Assembly (NCBI GenBank): GCA_964596775.1
Contig: CAZQVN010000017.1
Span: forward strand, 1 to 64,000
Reading direction: 5' to 3'
DNA from: CAZQVN01 sp964596775
Lineage (GTDB): Bacteria > Eisenbacteria > RBG-16-71-46 > JABDJR01 > JAWXBZ01
DNA: 64,000 nt
Of the stretch, positions 37,166 through 44,495 are shown piece after piece. Positions within the stretch are counted from its first letter, which is position 1. Each line of letters begins with the position of its first letter. The position numbers and the translations under genes were made by a program. Below the pieces are notes generated by a model. The model had not been told where the DNA came from. It did not search any database and saw nothing but the letters and a program-made list of their open reading frames with translations.

Positions 37166-37908
37166 GATGAGGTCTCCTCGGTGGCGCCGTCCCGCCCCTC
37201 AACGAGGGCCTGGGCGCGCGCGTAGTCGTCGGGGCGGCCGATGTCCAGCCACATCCCTTCATGGTGATAGGTGCCGACCTTCTCGCCCGCCTTGATCAGC
37301 CGGAGAATGAGATCGGGAAAGTCGAGGTGCTGATTGTGCTCGACGAATTTCAGCGCCCGCGGCTCGTAGACGTACACGCCCATGCTTACCGAGAACGTGT
37401 GCTCCGGTTTTTCCACGTAGTTCCTGATGAAACCGTCGGCGTCGATGTCGAGGACGCCGAAGTCGGTGCGGTGCTTCCGCACGTACCGGCTGACCGTGAC
37501 CGCCGCACCCGACGCGCGGTGCGCCGCCACGAGCGCCGTGAAGTCGATGTCGGTGAGGAGGTCGCCGTTCATCACGAGGAACGTCGTGTCGAGACCTTCG
37601 ACGAGGCTCAGCGACCCCGCCGTTCCGAGCGGCGCCGTCTCCTCGACGAAGTCGATCTCCACGTGGGGGAACGCGTCGCTCTGGCTGATGTAGGCCCGGA
37701 TCAGGCTCGACAGGTGGCCGAGCGAAATCGTGACCCGCGTCACGCCGCTGTCGGCGAGCCGGTGGAGGAGGTGATCGAGGATCGGGCGATCACCGAGCGG
37801 AACGAGCGGTTTCGGGAACGTCACCGTGAACGGGCGGAGCCGGGTGCCCTTGCCGCCGGCCAGGAGGACGGCGCGGACATCCTTGAGCGAACGGTCGGCG
37901 GGGGTCAT
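37162..37908 (-). CDS. Sugar-phosphate nucleotidyltransferase
   Basis: 248 aa. The signature LLAGGKGTRLRPFT near the N-terminus, the acidic NGDLLTDIDF metal-site loop and VEKPEH identify the NTP_transferase fold of glucose/mannose-1-phosphate nucleotidyltransferases. There is no left-handed helix acyltransferase domain and no CBS domain, so it is a minimal enzyme. It would activate a sugar phosphate as an NDP-sugar. A DLLTD signature and GTYHHEGMWLDIGRPDDY at the end resemble GDP-mannose or GDP-sugar type enzymes, but the base specificity is not certain. In the operon it overlaps the aminotransferase and follows the SDR gene by 12 bases. Confidence 0.9.
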   Translation of the reverse strand: MTPADRSLKDVRAVLLAGGKGTRLRPFTVTFPKPLVPLGDRPILDHLLHRLADSGVTRVTISLGHLSSLIRAYISQSDAFPHVEIDFVEETAPLGTAGSLSLVEGLDTTFLVMNGDLLTDIDFTALVAAHRASGAAVTVSRYVRKHRTDFGVLDIDADGFIRNYVEKPEHTFSVSMGVYVYEPRALKFVEHNQHLDFPDLILRLIKAGEKVGTYHHEGMWLDIGRPDDYARAQALVEGRDGATEETSS

Positions 37909-37920
37909 CGTCTCCGTCTC

Positions 37921-38898
37921 CTAGATGGCGTAGCGGTCGAGGTGGAAGAGGTCCCGGTGCGCGCCGATGAATTCCGCGGTCCGGGCGAGCCCCTGTTCCA
38001 GCGTGACCGACGGCATCCAGGCCAGGCGCTTCCCGGCCTTCCGCGGATCGGCGAGCAGGAGGCCCACTTCGCTCTTTTCGGGGCGGATGCGCCCTTCCTC
38101 GGTGACGATCGGGATCGTGCGGCCGGTCACCTTGAAGCAGAGGTCGACGATCTCGGCCACCGACTGCGTGACCCCGGTGCCGAAGTGGATGACCTCCCCC
38201 TCGATCCCCGGCGTTTCCATGGCCAGCCGGAACGCGCGCGCGGTGTCGCCGGCGAAGACGAGGTCGCGCTTCGGGGAGAGGCTGCCGAGGCGGAGCGTGT
38301 CGGCGCCGCCGAGGATCTGCGAGAGGATCGTGGGGATGACCGCGCGCGCCGACTGGCGGGGCCCGTAGGTGTTGAACGGCCGGAGCACGACCACCGGCAG
38401 CTCGAATGAACAGGCGTACGCCTCGGCCATCTTGTCGGCGGCGATCTTCGACGCGCTGTACGGCGACTGCCCCTGCAGCGGGTGATCCTCGTCGATCGGG
38501 GAGCGGATCGCGGTGCCGTACACCTCGCTCGTCGAGGTGACGACGACCCGTTGCGTGCCGAGCTCGCGCGCCGCCTCGAGCACGTGGAACGTGCCGTTCA
38601 GGTTCGTTTCGATGTACGATTCCGGCGCGGTGTACGAATAGGGGATGCCGATCAGCGCCGCGAGATGCAGGATCGCGTCGCAACCCGCCGCGGCTTCGCG
38701 CACCGAGCGGCGGTCGCGGATGTCGCCGTGGATCGTTTCCGGGCGGGCGGCGCCGCTGTCCTCGAGAAACCGCAGGTTGCCGATCCGTCCCTCGCTGTTG
38801 TAGTGGAGGAACGCGCGGACGGAATGGCCGTGGGCCAGCAGCTCCTCCACGACGTGGCTGCCGATGAATCCGCCGGCCCCGGTGACGAGAACTTTCAT
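37921..38898 (-). CDS. NAD-dependent sugar-nucleotide epimerase/dehydratase (extended SDR)
   Basis: 325 aa. Rossmann motif GAGGFIGSHVVEELL at residues 7-21, HLAAL at the second NAD contact, catalytic Ser/Thr in TSTSEVYG and Tyr-x-x-x-Lys in YSASK. The start MKVLVTGAGGFIGSH followed by HYNSEGRIG resembles LegB-type or dTDP-glucose-like 4,6-dehydratases more than UDP-glucose epimerases. Its ATG overlaps the DUF2304 stop (ATGA). It provides the 4-keto sugar for the operon's aminotransferase (inference). Confidence 0.9.
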   Translation of the reverse strand: MKVLVTGAGGFIGSHVVEELLAHGHSVRAFLHYNSEGRIGNLRFLEDSGAARPETIHGDIRDRRSVREAAAGCDAILHLAALIGIPYSYTAPESYIETNLNGTFHVLEAARELGTQRVVVTSTSEVYGTAIRSPIDEDHPLQGQSPYSASKIAADKMAEAYACSFELPVVVLRPFNTYGPRQSARAVIPTILSQILGGADTLRLGSLSPKRDLVFAGDTARAFRLAMETPGIEGEVIHFGTGVTQSVAEIVDLCFKVTGRTIPIVTEEGRIRPEKSEVGLLLADPRKAGKRLAWMPSVTLEQGLARTAEFIGAHRDLFHLDRYAI

Positions 38899-39359
38899 GG
38901 TGTGTCCTCCGTGGGCGATTCCGATCCGGGCCTGCCTCCAGCGGTGCCGCGGGCGGAAGGCGGCCGCGCGGAGCGGTCGCTTCCGGCTTCCGATCGGCGC
39001 AGGTCGTCGATGTCCAGCCGCATCTCCGCGATGTACGACGTGAGGTCGCGGATCTTCGTGGACTGCTTCGACAGGAGGATCGAGTAGACGAGCGAGGCGC
39101 CGAACAGGAAGCCGAGCGCCAGAAGCAGCATCGTGGAAATGACGGCGTAGGTGCCGACCAGCCGGGCCAGCGCCATCTGCACGTTGTGCGACAGGCCCAC
39201 GATGGACATGCCGGCAAAGACGATCAGCCAGAGATAGAACAACCCCTCGCTGATGTGACGGCGGCGGAGCAGCATGAAGATCGTCACGACCCCGGCGAGG
39301 ATGACGGCGGCCAGGGCGACCTGGCTGCGGAGTGTCATGGGATTTTCAGCGGGGATCAC
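38895..39359 (-). CDS. DUF2304-family membrane protein
   Basis: 154 aa with three predicted helices (about residues 10-30, 38-57, 70-92), then a soluble coil with SKQSTKIRDLTSYIAEMRLD and a Ser/Pro-rich tail. The GTG at 39359 is chosen for the strong GAGGAG five bases upstream. DUF2304 genes usually sit beside GT2 glycosyltransferases, as here, and are thought to partner them in lipid-linked sugar transfer. It ends overlapping the SDR start. Confidence 0.8.
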   Translation of the reverse strand: MIPAENPMTLRSQVALAAVILAGVVTIFMLLRRRHISEGLFYLWLIVFAGMSIVGLSHNVQMALARLVGTYAVISTMLLLALGFLFGASLVYSILLSKQSTKIRDLTSYIAEMRLDIDDLRRSEAGSDRSARPPSARGTAGGRPGSESPTEDTP

Positions 39360-39368
39360 GCGGGCTCC

Positions 39369-40088
39369 TCATCGCTCGTTCCGGACCAGCGTCATGCTGA
39401 TGGCCAGGAGCAGTTTGAACGGATAATAGACCGACGTCCAGAACGTGAACATCGACTTTCCGTCCTCCCGTTCGTGAACGTTCACGCCGACCTCCTCCAC
39501 GCGGCACCCGTGGCGGGACACGATGCAGATCAGCTCGGCGTTCGGAAAGTCGGTGGCGCAGTGCCGCGCCACCACGGGCAGGGCCTTCGGGCCCACGCCC
39601 ATGAAGCCGCAGGTCGTGTCGGAGATCTTCCGTCCGACGACCGCCGACGTGATGGCCGAAAAGAGAAACATCCCGAGCCGGCGGGTGAACGGCACGGAGT
39701 AGTGCGCCTGCCCGGAAAACCGCGACCCAACGACCAGGTCGGCCGCGGACTCGTCGAGACGGCGGATGAACGCCGGAAGGTCGGCCGGGTCGTGCTGGCC
39801 GTCGGCATCCAGAGTGACGACATTGCGGTACCCCTTGGACAGGGCGTACTGGAATCCGACACGGAGGGCGCCGCCGTAGCCGAGGTTGATCGGAAGACTG
39901 ACGATCCGGGCGCCCGTGGACCGGACCACGGCGACCGTGTCGTCCGTGGAACCGTCCTCGATGACGAGGACGTCGCAGCCGGGGGCCTGGTGGAAAATGG
40001 ACTCGATGACGCGGGGGATGCGCGCGGCTTCGTTCCGGGCCGGAATGAGGACCAGCGTAGGCGGCTCCGTCTGGGGGGAGGGATTCAT
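39369..40088 (-). CDS. Family 2 glycosyltransferase, DPMS-like
   Basis: 239 aa from ATG 40088 (GGGAGAG upstream). GT-A fold motifs: VLIPARNEAARIPRVI, VIEDGSTDDT, the metal-binding DADGQHDP and a later GSRFSGQ. The C-terminus ends in a hydrophobic patch with basic residues and has no multi-helix membrane domain. It resembles polyprenyl-phosphate mannose or glucose synthases, so with DUF2304 it may load a sugar on undecaprenyl phosphate. First gene of the operon. Confidence 0.9.
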   Translation of the reverse strand: MNPSPQTEPPTLVLIPARNEAARIPRVIESIFHQAPGCDVLVIEDGSTDDTVAVVRSTGARIVSLPINLGYGGALRVGFQYALSKGYRNVVTLDADGQHDPADLPAFIRRLDESAADLVVGSRFSGQAHYSVPFTRRLGMFLFSAITSAVVGRKISDTTCGFMGVGPKALPVVARHCATDFPNAELICIVSRHGCRVEEVGVNVHEREDGKSMFTFWTSVYYPFKLLLAISMTLVRNER

Positions 40089-40173
40089 GGTCTCTCCCTG
40101 CAACGTGCTGGCGGAAATGGAGTTGTAACGGTCGATCCTCCCTGGAAAGACAGGCCGGACGGAAACGGCCACA

Positions 40174-40203
40174 ATTATACCCGTTCCGCCGATCTCCTGT
40201 CAT
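40174..40203 (-). promoter_or_regulatory. Sigma-70 promoter of the glycan operon
   Basis: On the minus strand ATGACA (40203-40198) and consensus TATAAT (40179-40174) are 18 bases apart. Transcription would begin near 40167, giving a leader of about 79 bases before the glycosyltransferase start. Confidence 0.7.
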
Positions 40204-40237
40204 GATTATCGGCTTTTCGGCCGGGAACGTGACGAGC

Positions 40238-40251
40238 ATGACATCCGTCAT
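40238..40251. promoter_or_regulatory. Second operator-like palindrome ATGAC-N4-GTCAT
   Basis: ATGACATCCGTCAT differs from the 351-364 palindrome at one of 14 bases. It lies in the 180-bp divergent region, with its centre about 77 bp upstream of the inferred glycan-operon start and 18 bp before the first possible radical SAM start codon (40269). It could serve either direction. The Crp/Fnr-type gene at 42143-42868 is the nearest candidate regulator (inference). Confidence 0.5.
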
Positions 40252-40268
40252 AGGGGTCGATCCGCCCC

Positions 40269-42182
40269 GTGTCCGATCCTTTATGGATGACAACCCATGG
40301 ATCGCCTCTCCGCACGCCCGATGTTCCTGATCTCGAGTCCCTGCTGGCTCTTGTCCCCATCGAGACCCGATCCCGGATCCGCTGCCTGCCGGTCGGCTCC
40401 CAGGTCGAACTGACCGACCTGTCTCCCGGCGGACAGCCCGGCCGCTGCCGGGTTCGGGTTCTCGACATCGTTTCGGGCAGGGAGCGGGGGAGGAAAGCCG
40501 CGTTCTTCTACAAGCCGAGCGCCGTGCCGTTCAGCCGCGACCGCTACTCGTACGGCGGTGCGATCATCGACCATCGGATGGATGCGGCCCGCCTCACCGG
40601 CTGGCTCGACTACCTGGCCTCCCATTTCGATCCGGAGCGCACGCCGGCCGATGTGCGCCGGGCGCTCACGTTCGAACTGCCGGATTTCGAACCGGTCGGG
40701 GCCGGCGCGCCGGCATCGGCGGTCGGCGGAACGAATTCGGCACCGGTGGCCGGCACCGCGATGGAAGGCGCCGTGACGAACGGCGCCGCTCCCGCCGGCG
40801 CGGGGCAGGGGTCGCCGGGATCGGTCGAGGTCACGCGGCCCGGATCCCGGGACTCCGGCCCTTCCGGCCGCCGCGAGCTCAACCCCGGCGAACTCGAAGT
40901 GGACCTCTTCTGCCGCGGGATCCGCATCGATCCCTCCTGCCGCCTCGAGGAGGACGCCCGCCTGTTCAGCCGGACGCGCGCCGGTCTCGGCTCCGGCCTG
41001 GAACTCGTGATCCCCGGCCCTCTCAAGGACCTGTGGCTCAACGTTCCGGTCGAGGAGGACTTTGCCCGGGACTCCCCGTACAGCCTCGTCCGCGCCGGCA
41101 ACGGGGCGTATCGCGTCGTGGACGCGCGTCTCCCGGACGTGGACGCCGCGGACGGCCGCCTCGCCTACGCGGTGCGGATTCCCCCCGAACCGGCCTGGTA
41201 CTCGAAGAAAACCCAAAAGGGCACGCTGATGTCGCGCGTCGGGGTTCTCCAGGGCACCTATCTCGGCATCTACATCTCGAACTCCTGCGGCTTCTGGTAT
41301 CACAAGCCGGAAGCCGGCTGCCGTTTCTGCACGACGGGCCTGAACGTCGGCGTGAACGAAGTGGCGGAAAAGGAGATCGAAGACGTCGTGGAGGTGGCCC
41401 GGGCGGCGCGGGAGGAATCGGGAAACACGTTCGTGCATTTCAATTCCGGATTTCACGGCGGCGACCGGAACCTCGAGGCGGTGGCGCCCTACGTGAAGGC
41501 CGTGAAGGAACGGGTCGGGGCGCTCATCGGCGTGCAGGTCGTGCCGTCACCGAACCTCTGGAAGTACGATTGGATGATCGACCTCGGTGCGAATCACTTT
41601 TCCTTCTGCTACGAGTTCGAGAACCCCGAGTACTTCGCCCGTCTTCTGCCGGGCAAGGAGCGGCTCTGCGGCCAGCAGGCGTTCTTCGACGCCATGGAAT
41701 ACTGCGTGAAGAAGCTGGGGAAGGGGTCCTGCTCCGGCGAGATCATCGCCGGAGTCGAGCCGATCGAGGACACCCTGAAGGCGATCGACCGCATCACCGG
41801 GATCGGCGCCTTTCCGACCGTGTGCATCTTCCGGCCGACGATCGGTTCCGCGATGGAGCGCTACCCGTCACCGGATCCCCGCGAAATGATGGACGTGATG
41901 CGCTACATGTACGAGGCCTGCCGGAAGCGCGGAATCCCGATCGGAATGGCGCCGAACATCGAGGTCAGCCTGATCGTCAACCCGGACGACGCCCGGTATC
42001 TCGCGCCGCGCACACTCGGGAACACGCTGTACGAAAAGAGTCTCGACGCGATGCGCTGGGCGGCGCGGCCGATGTTCAGGAGGGAGATGACGCCGCGGCC
42101 GATCCGGGCCGACGCGCTGAGCCCGGAAACGTGGCGCCGGGGTCAGTCGAAGCGTTCCGACTCCACGTCGGAACCGGGGTAG
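40269..42182 (+). CDS. Radical SAM protein with non-canonical Cx10CxxC cluster motif
   Basis: 637 aa from GTG 40269 (ATG 40287 also possible; no Shine-Dalgarno at either). The N-terminal 320 residues are of unknown fold with an Ala/Gly/Pro-rich linker at about 141-205. The radical SAM domain then starts with YISNSCGFWYHKPEAGCRFC (335-354), in which the cluster cysteines are Cys340-x10-Cys351-x2-Cys354 instead of Cx3CxxC. Later strands (VHFNSGFHGGDRN, GVQVVPSPNLW, GEIIAGVEPIEDT, PTVCIFRPTIGSAM) follow the radical SAM barrel order. The substrate is unknown. It overlaps the FNR-like gene tail to tail by 40 bp. Confidence 0.78.
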   Translation: MSDPLWMTTHGSPLRTPDVPDLESLLALVPIETRSRIRCLPVGSQVELTDLSPGGQPGRCRVRVLDIVSGRERGRKAAFFYKPSAVPFSRDRYSYGGAIIDHRMDAARLTGWLDYLASHFDPERTPADVRRALTFELPDFEPVGAGAPASAVGGTNSAPVAGTAMEGAVTNGAAPAGAGQGSPGSVEVTRPGSRDSGPSGRRELNPGELEVDLFCRGIRIDPSCRLEEDARLFSRTRAGLGSGLELVIPGPLKDLWLNVPVEEDFARDSPYSLVRAGNGAYRVVDARLPDVDAADGRLAYAVRIPPEPAWYSKKTQKGTLMSRVGVLQGTYLGIYISNSCGFWYHKPEAGCRFCTTGLNVGVNEVAEKEIEDVVEVARAAREESGNTFVHFNSGFHGGDRNLEAVAPYVKAVKERVGALIGVQVVPSPNLWKYDWMIDLGANHFSFCYEFENPEYFARLLPGKERLCGQQAFFDAMEYCVKKLGKGSCSGEIIAGVEPIEDTLKAIDRITGIGAFPTVCIFRPTIGSAMERYPSPDPREMMDVMRYMYEACRKRGIPIGMAPNIEVSLIVNPDDARYLAPRTLGNTLYEKSLDAMRWAARPMFRREMTPRPIRADALSPETWRRGQSKRSDSTSEPG

Positions 42183-42868
42183 CCGGCGAGTGCCAGCAGG
42201 CGGTCGGCGTCGAGGATGTCGATCCGGCCGCGCGACAGCTTGACGATGTTCCTGTCCTGGAGGTCCGCGAGGAGCCGGGTCGTCGTTTCCTGGGCCACCG
42301 ACAGGCTCAGGGCCAGGTCGGAGTGCGTCACCCGGACGACCATCATGCCGTCGTCCGCCCGGGAACTCTTGCGCCCGATGTCATGGAGAAGACGGGCGAG
42401 CCGCACTCCCGCCGCGTGCGGTCCGAGATGGTACACGGACGCCCGTGCCCGGCTGATCTCGTCCATCAGCAGATGCCCCCAGGCCAGCGCAAACTTCGAA
42501 TCCGAAGCCACCAGTTCCTCGATGTCCTTGAGGCGGGACCGGCAGACGGTCGTGGAAGTCTTGGCCAGGGCCGTCATCGACAGCGACCTCCGCCCGGAGA
42601 TGCCGGCGCCGACGATTTCGCCGGGGCCGGCGAGCCGGAGGACCTGCTCCGCTCCGTCGGGGTGATGAAACGTCAGACGGACCTGCCCCGACCGGATGAT
42701 GAAGACATCGCCGGGTGCATCCCCCTGGGAAAAAATCGTCTGGCCGGAACTGTACGTTGCCGTGGAGGAGGCTTCCGCGAAACGGTTCAGCGAATCTCCG
42801 GGCAACTGACAGACCGGATTATGGAGTCGGGCCTCGCAGATGAGGCAGCGGGTCGGGCGCTCGCTCAT
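42143..42868 (-). CDS. Crp/Fnr-family regulator, probable Fe-S type
   Basis: 241 aa from ATG 42868 (ATG 42877 also in frame; no strong ribosome site). The N-terminus has Cys8-x2-Cys11-x8-Cys20, and a fourth cysteine lies at 109 in TTVCRSRLKDIEELV, aligned with the FNR fourth ligand region, so a [4Fe-4S] oxygen or NO sensor is likely. A cyclic-nucleotide-binding fold (SQGDAPGDVFIIRSGQVRL) and an HTH_Crp end follow, with the recognition helix reading SVAQETTTRLLADLQ: FNR has E-x-x-S-R, here E-x-x-T-R. Such a change may shift the target from TTGAT-N4-ATCAA. It overlaps the radical SAM gene by 40 bp. Confidence 0.85.
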   Translation of the reverse strand: MSERPTRCLICEARLHNPVCQLPGDSLNRFAEASSTATYSSGQTIFSQGDAPGDVFIIRSGQVRLTFHHPDGAEQVLRLAGPGEIVGAGISGRRSLSMTALAKTSTTVCRSRLKDIEELVASDSKFALAWGHLLMDEISRARASVYHLGPHAAGVRLARLLHDIGRKSSRADDGMMVVRVTHSDLALSLSVAQETTTRLLADLQDRNIVKLSRGRIDILDADRLLALAGYPGSDVESERFD

Positions 42869-43037
42869 GCGCGCCATTCTAGCCGAACGGGCGGATTCTT
42901 GCCGGTGATTGCGGCAAAGGCTGCCCAATTCCCGTCCGGTCCTCGATCCACCTCCCACGGAAATGATGCCGATACGTTCGCTTCAATTGGCTGTGCTGCA
43001 ATGCGTTAGCGTTCAATTTGCCCCTCCCCGGGGCGGA

Positions 43038-43053
43038 TGGCACGCCCGTTGCT
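43038..43053 (+). promoter_or_regulatory. Sigma-54 promoter of the flagellar operon
   Basis: TGGCACGCCCGTTGCT matches the -24/-12 consensus (TGGCAC-N5-TTGC) exactly. It lies about 47 bp before the flgB start codon in the gap after the FNR-like gene. Class 2 flagellar genes are often RpoN-dependent with an FleQ/FlrC-type activator, which is not in this window. Confidence 0.9.
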
Positions 43054-43099
43054 CTCAACCCGGCGGGATACACCCGATCCGGGAACGGGAGGAACACCA

Positions 43100-43525
43100 A
43101 TGCCGATTCGTGACGTGCTGTTCGACAAGCCCCACTACCAGATGCTCAAGGCGGCCCTGGATGCGGCGGCACTCCGTAACTCCGTGATCGCGCGGAACAT
43201 CGCGAACGCGGAAACGCCCGGCTACCGGCAGCAGGAAGTCCGCTTCGAGGAACTCCTCGAGCAGGCGGCCGGCGCCGACCCTCTCGATGTCGAGGACACG
43301 GGGCCGGGCCACATGAATCTGCAGGGTGGCCAGTCCGCGATCCCTCGCCCGGAAATCGTCGAGGCGGCGGATCCTCCGGCGGGCTCCGGCCTCGAGCCGG
43401 GCGCCTTCGATCTGGAAAAGGCCATGGTTGAGCTGAACGAAAACAAGGTTCGCTATCACGCGCTCGTCACGCTGATCTCCGGAAATCTGATCGGCCTGAA
43501 AAACGCGATCGATGGCAGCAGGTAA
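43100..43525 (+). CDS. flgB: Flagellar proximal rod protein FlgB
   Basis: 141 aa. The N-terminal heptad region and the rod signature RNSVIARNIANAETPGYR (about 29-46) are the classic FlgB/FlgC pattern, and the C-terminal helix ending in LIGLKNAID is typical. It forms part of the basal-body rod in the periplasm. ATG 43100 has GGGAGG six bases upstream. First gene after the sigma-54 promoter; flgC starts 12 bases after its stop. Confidence 0.95.
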   Translation: MPIRDVLFDKPHYQMLKAALDAAALRNSVIARNIANAETPGYRQQEVRFEELLEQAAGADPLDVEDTGPGHMNLQGGQSAIPRPEIVEAADPPAGSGLEPGAFDLEKAMVELNENKVRYHALVTLISGNLIGLKNAIDGSR

Positions 43526-43536
43526 AGGAGTCGACG

Positions 43537-44118
43537 ATGCCGCGGGTCAGCATGTTCGGAAGCATGGATGTCAGCGGTTCGGCCCTGTCCGCCCAGCGGG
43601 CCCGGCTGAACGCCATCGCCAAAAATATCGCGAACGCCGGCACGACGAAAACGGAAACCGGCGAACCGTACCGCCGCCTGGAAGTGGTCCTCGAGTCGGT
43701 TCCGGAAAAACGGGATGAGGCGATCGAGCCGGCCCCGCTCAGGACAGGGCGGGACGTCGAGGCTGCGCTCGGCGCGGCCGCGGGCAGCGAGCCCGGCGCG
43801 GACGTACAGGATCCTTTCGCCACCGCGGCGGCCGGCCCGTTCGGTGAAACCCCGGAAACCGCCGCGCCGGTTTCGCGCGATGTGCCCGGCGGCGTGCGCG
43901 TGGCGGGATTCCGCGAGGACCCGACGGAGTTTCCGAAAGTGTACGACCCCTCGCATCCCGACGCGGACGAGGAGGGATTCGTGACCATGCCGAACGTGAA
44001 CATGATCAACGAAATGGTGGACATGATGATGGCGTCGCGGGCGTACGAGGCGAACCTGGCTTCGATGAACACGAGCAAGGACCTTCTCCTCAAGACCCTG
44101 ACCATCGGCAAGCAGTAG
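43537..44118 (+). CDS. flgC: Flagellar proximal rod protein FlgC with internal insertion
   Basis: 193 aa against the usual 135-150. The N-terminus (SGSALSAQRARLNAIAKNIA and NAGTT) and the C-terminus (MPNVNMINEMVDMMMASRAY, then EANL) are standard FlgC. The extra length is an Ala/Gly/Pro/Asp-rich segment at about residues 62-120, so the rod subunit carries a larger exposed loop than usual. It polymerises with FlgB and FlgF/G to make the rod. Shine-Dalgarno GGAG lies about nine bases before ATG 43537. Confidence 0.93.
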   Translation: MPRVSMFGSMDVSGSALSAQRARLNAIAKNIANAGTTKTETGEPYRRLEVVLESVPEKRDEAIEPAPLRTGRDVEAALGAAAGSEPGADVQDPFATAAAGPFGETPETAAPVSRDVPGGVRVAGFREDPTEFPKVYDPSHPDADEEGFVTMPNVNMINEMVDMMMASRAYEANLASMNTSKDLLLKTLTIGKQ

Positions 44119-44128
44119 GAGGCGCGTG

Positions 44129-44476
44129 ATGTCCGAAATCAATTCCATCCGTCGTCTCGCCGAAGCCGGATTGTCGCAGGCCATGGCGAGGGCGCCGAAG
44201 GTCGAACCGGAGGCGGCGGACACGAAGACGATGAAGCTGGCCGGGGCCGCCACGGTGTCGCCGTTCCAGAACGAACTTCAGAATCTCCTGTCCGACGTGA
44301 ACCGGCTTCAGCTCGAGGCGGGCCAGAAGGTGGAGGCCCTGGCCAAGGGCTCCCCGATCGACCTCCACGAAGTGATGCTGGCCCAGGAGGAAGCGGGCGT
44401 GGCGTTCAAGCTCGTGCTCGAGATGCGCAACAAGATCATTTCCGCGTACCAGGAAATCATGCGGATGCCGGTCTAG
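44129..44476 (+). CDS. fliE: Flagellar hook-basal body protein FliE
   Basis: 115 aa. The C-terminal half (SPIDLHEVMLAQEEAGVAF and LVLEMRNKIISAYQEIMRM) is the FliE signature; the N-terminal part is a short variable region. FliE joins the MS ring to the rod. ATG 44129 is chosen over GTG 44126 because AGGAGG at 44118-44123 has better spacing. It follows flgC by ten bases and precedes fliF by about 20. Confidence 0.93.
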   Translation: MSEINSIRRLAEAGLSQAMARAPKVEPEAADTKTMKLAGAATVSPFQNELQNLLSDVNRLQLEAGQKVEALAKGSPIDLHEVMLAQEEAGVAFKLVLEMRNKIISAYQEIMRMPV

Positions 44477-44495
44477 GACCGAGGAGCCCTGAATC

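Noticed and set aside
20739..40267. Shared 14-mer GGGTCGATCCGCCC at 20739-20752 and 40254-40267, both upstream of genes
   Set aside because: Not a clean palindrome, and identical 14-mers by chance are expected in a GC-rich 64-kb sequence; a near copy also occurs near 40130.
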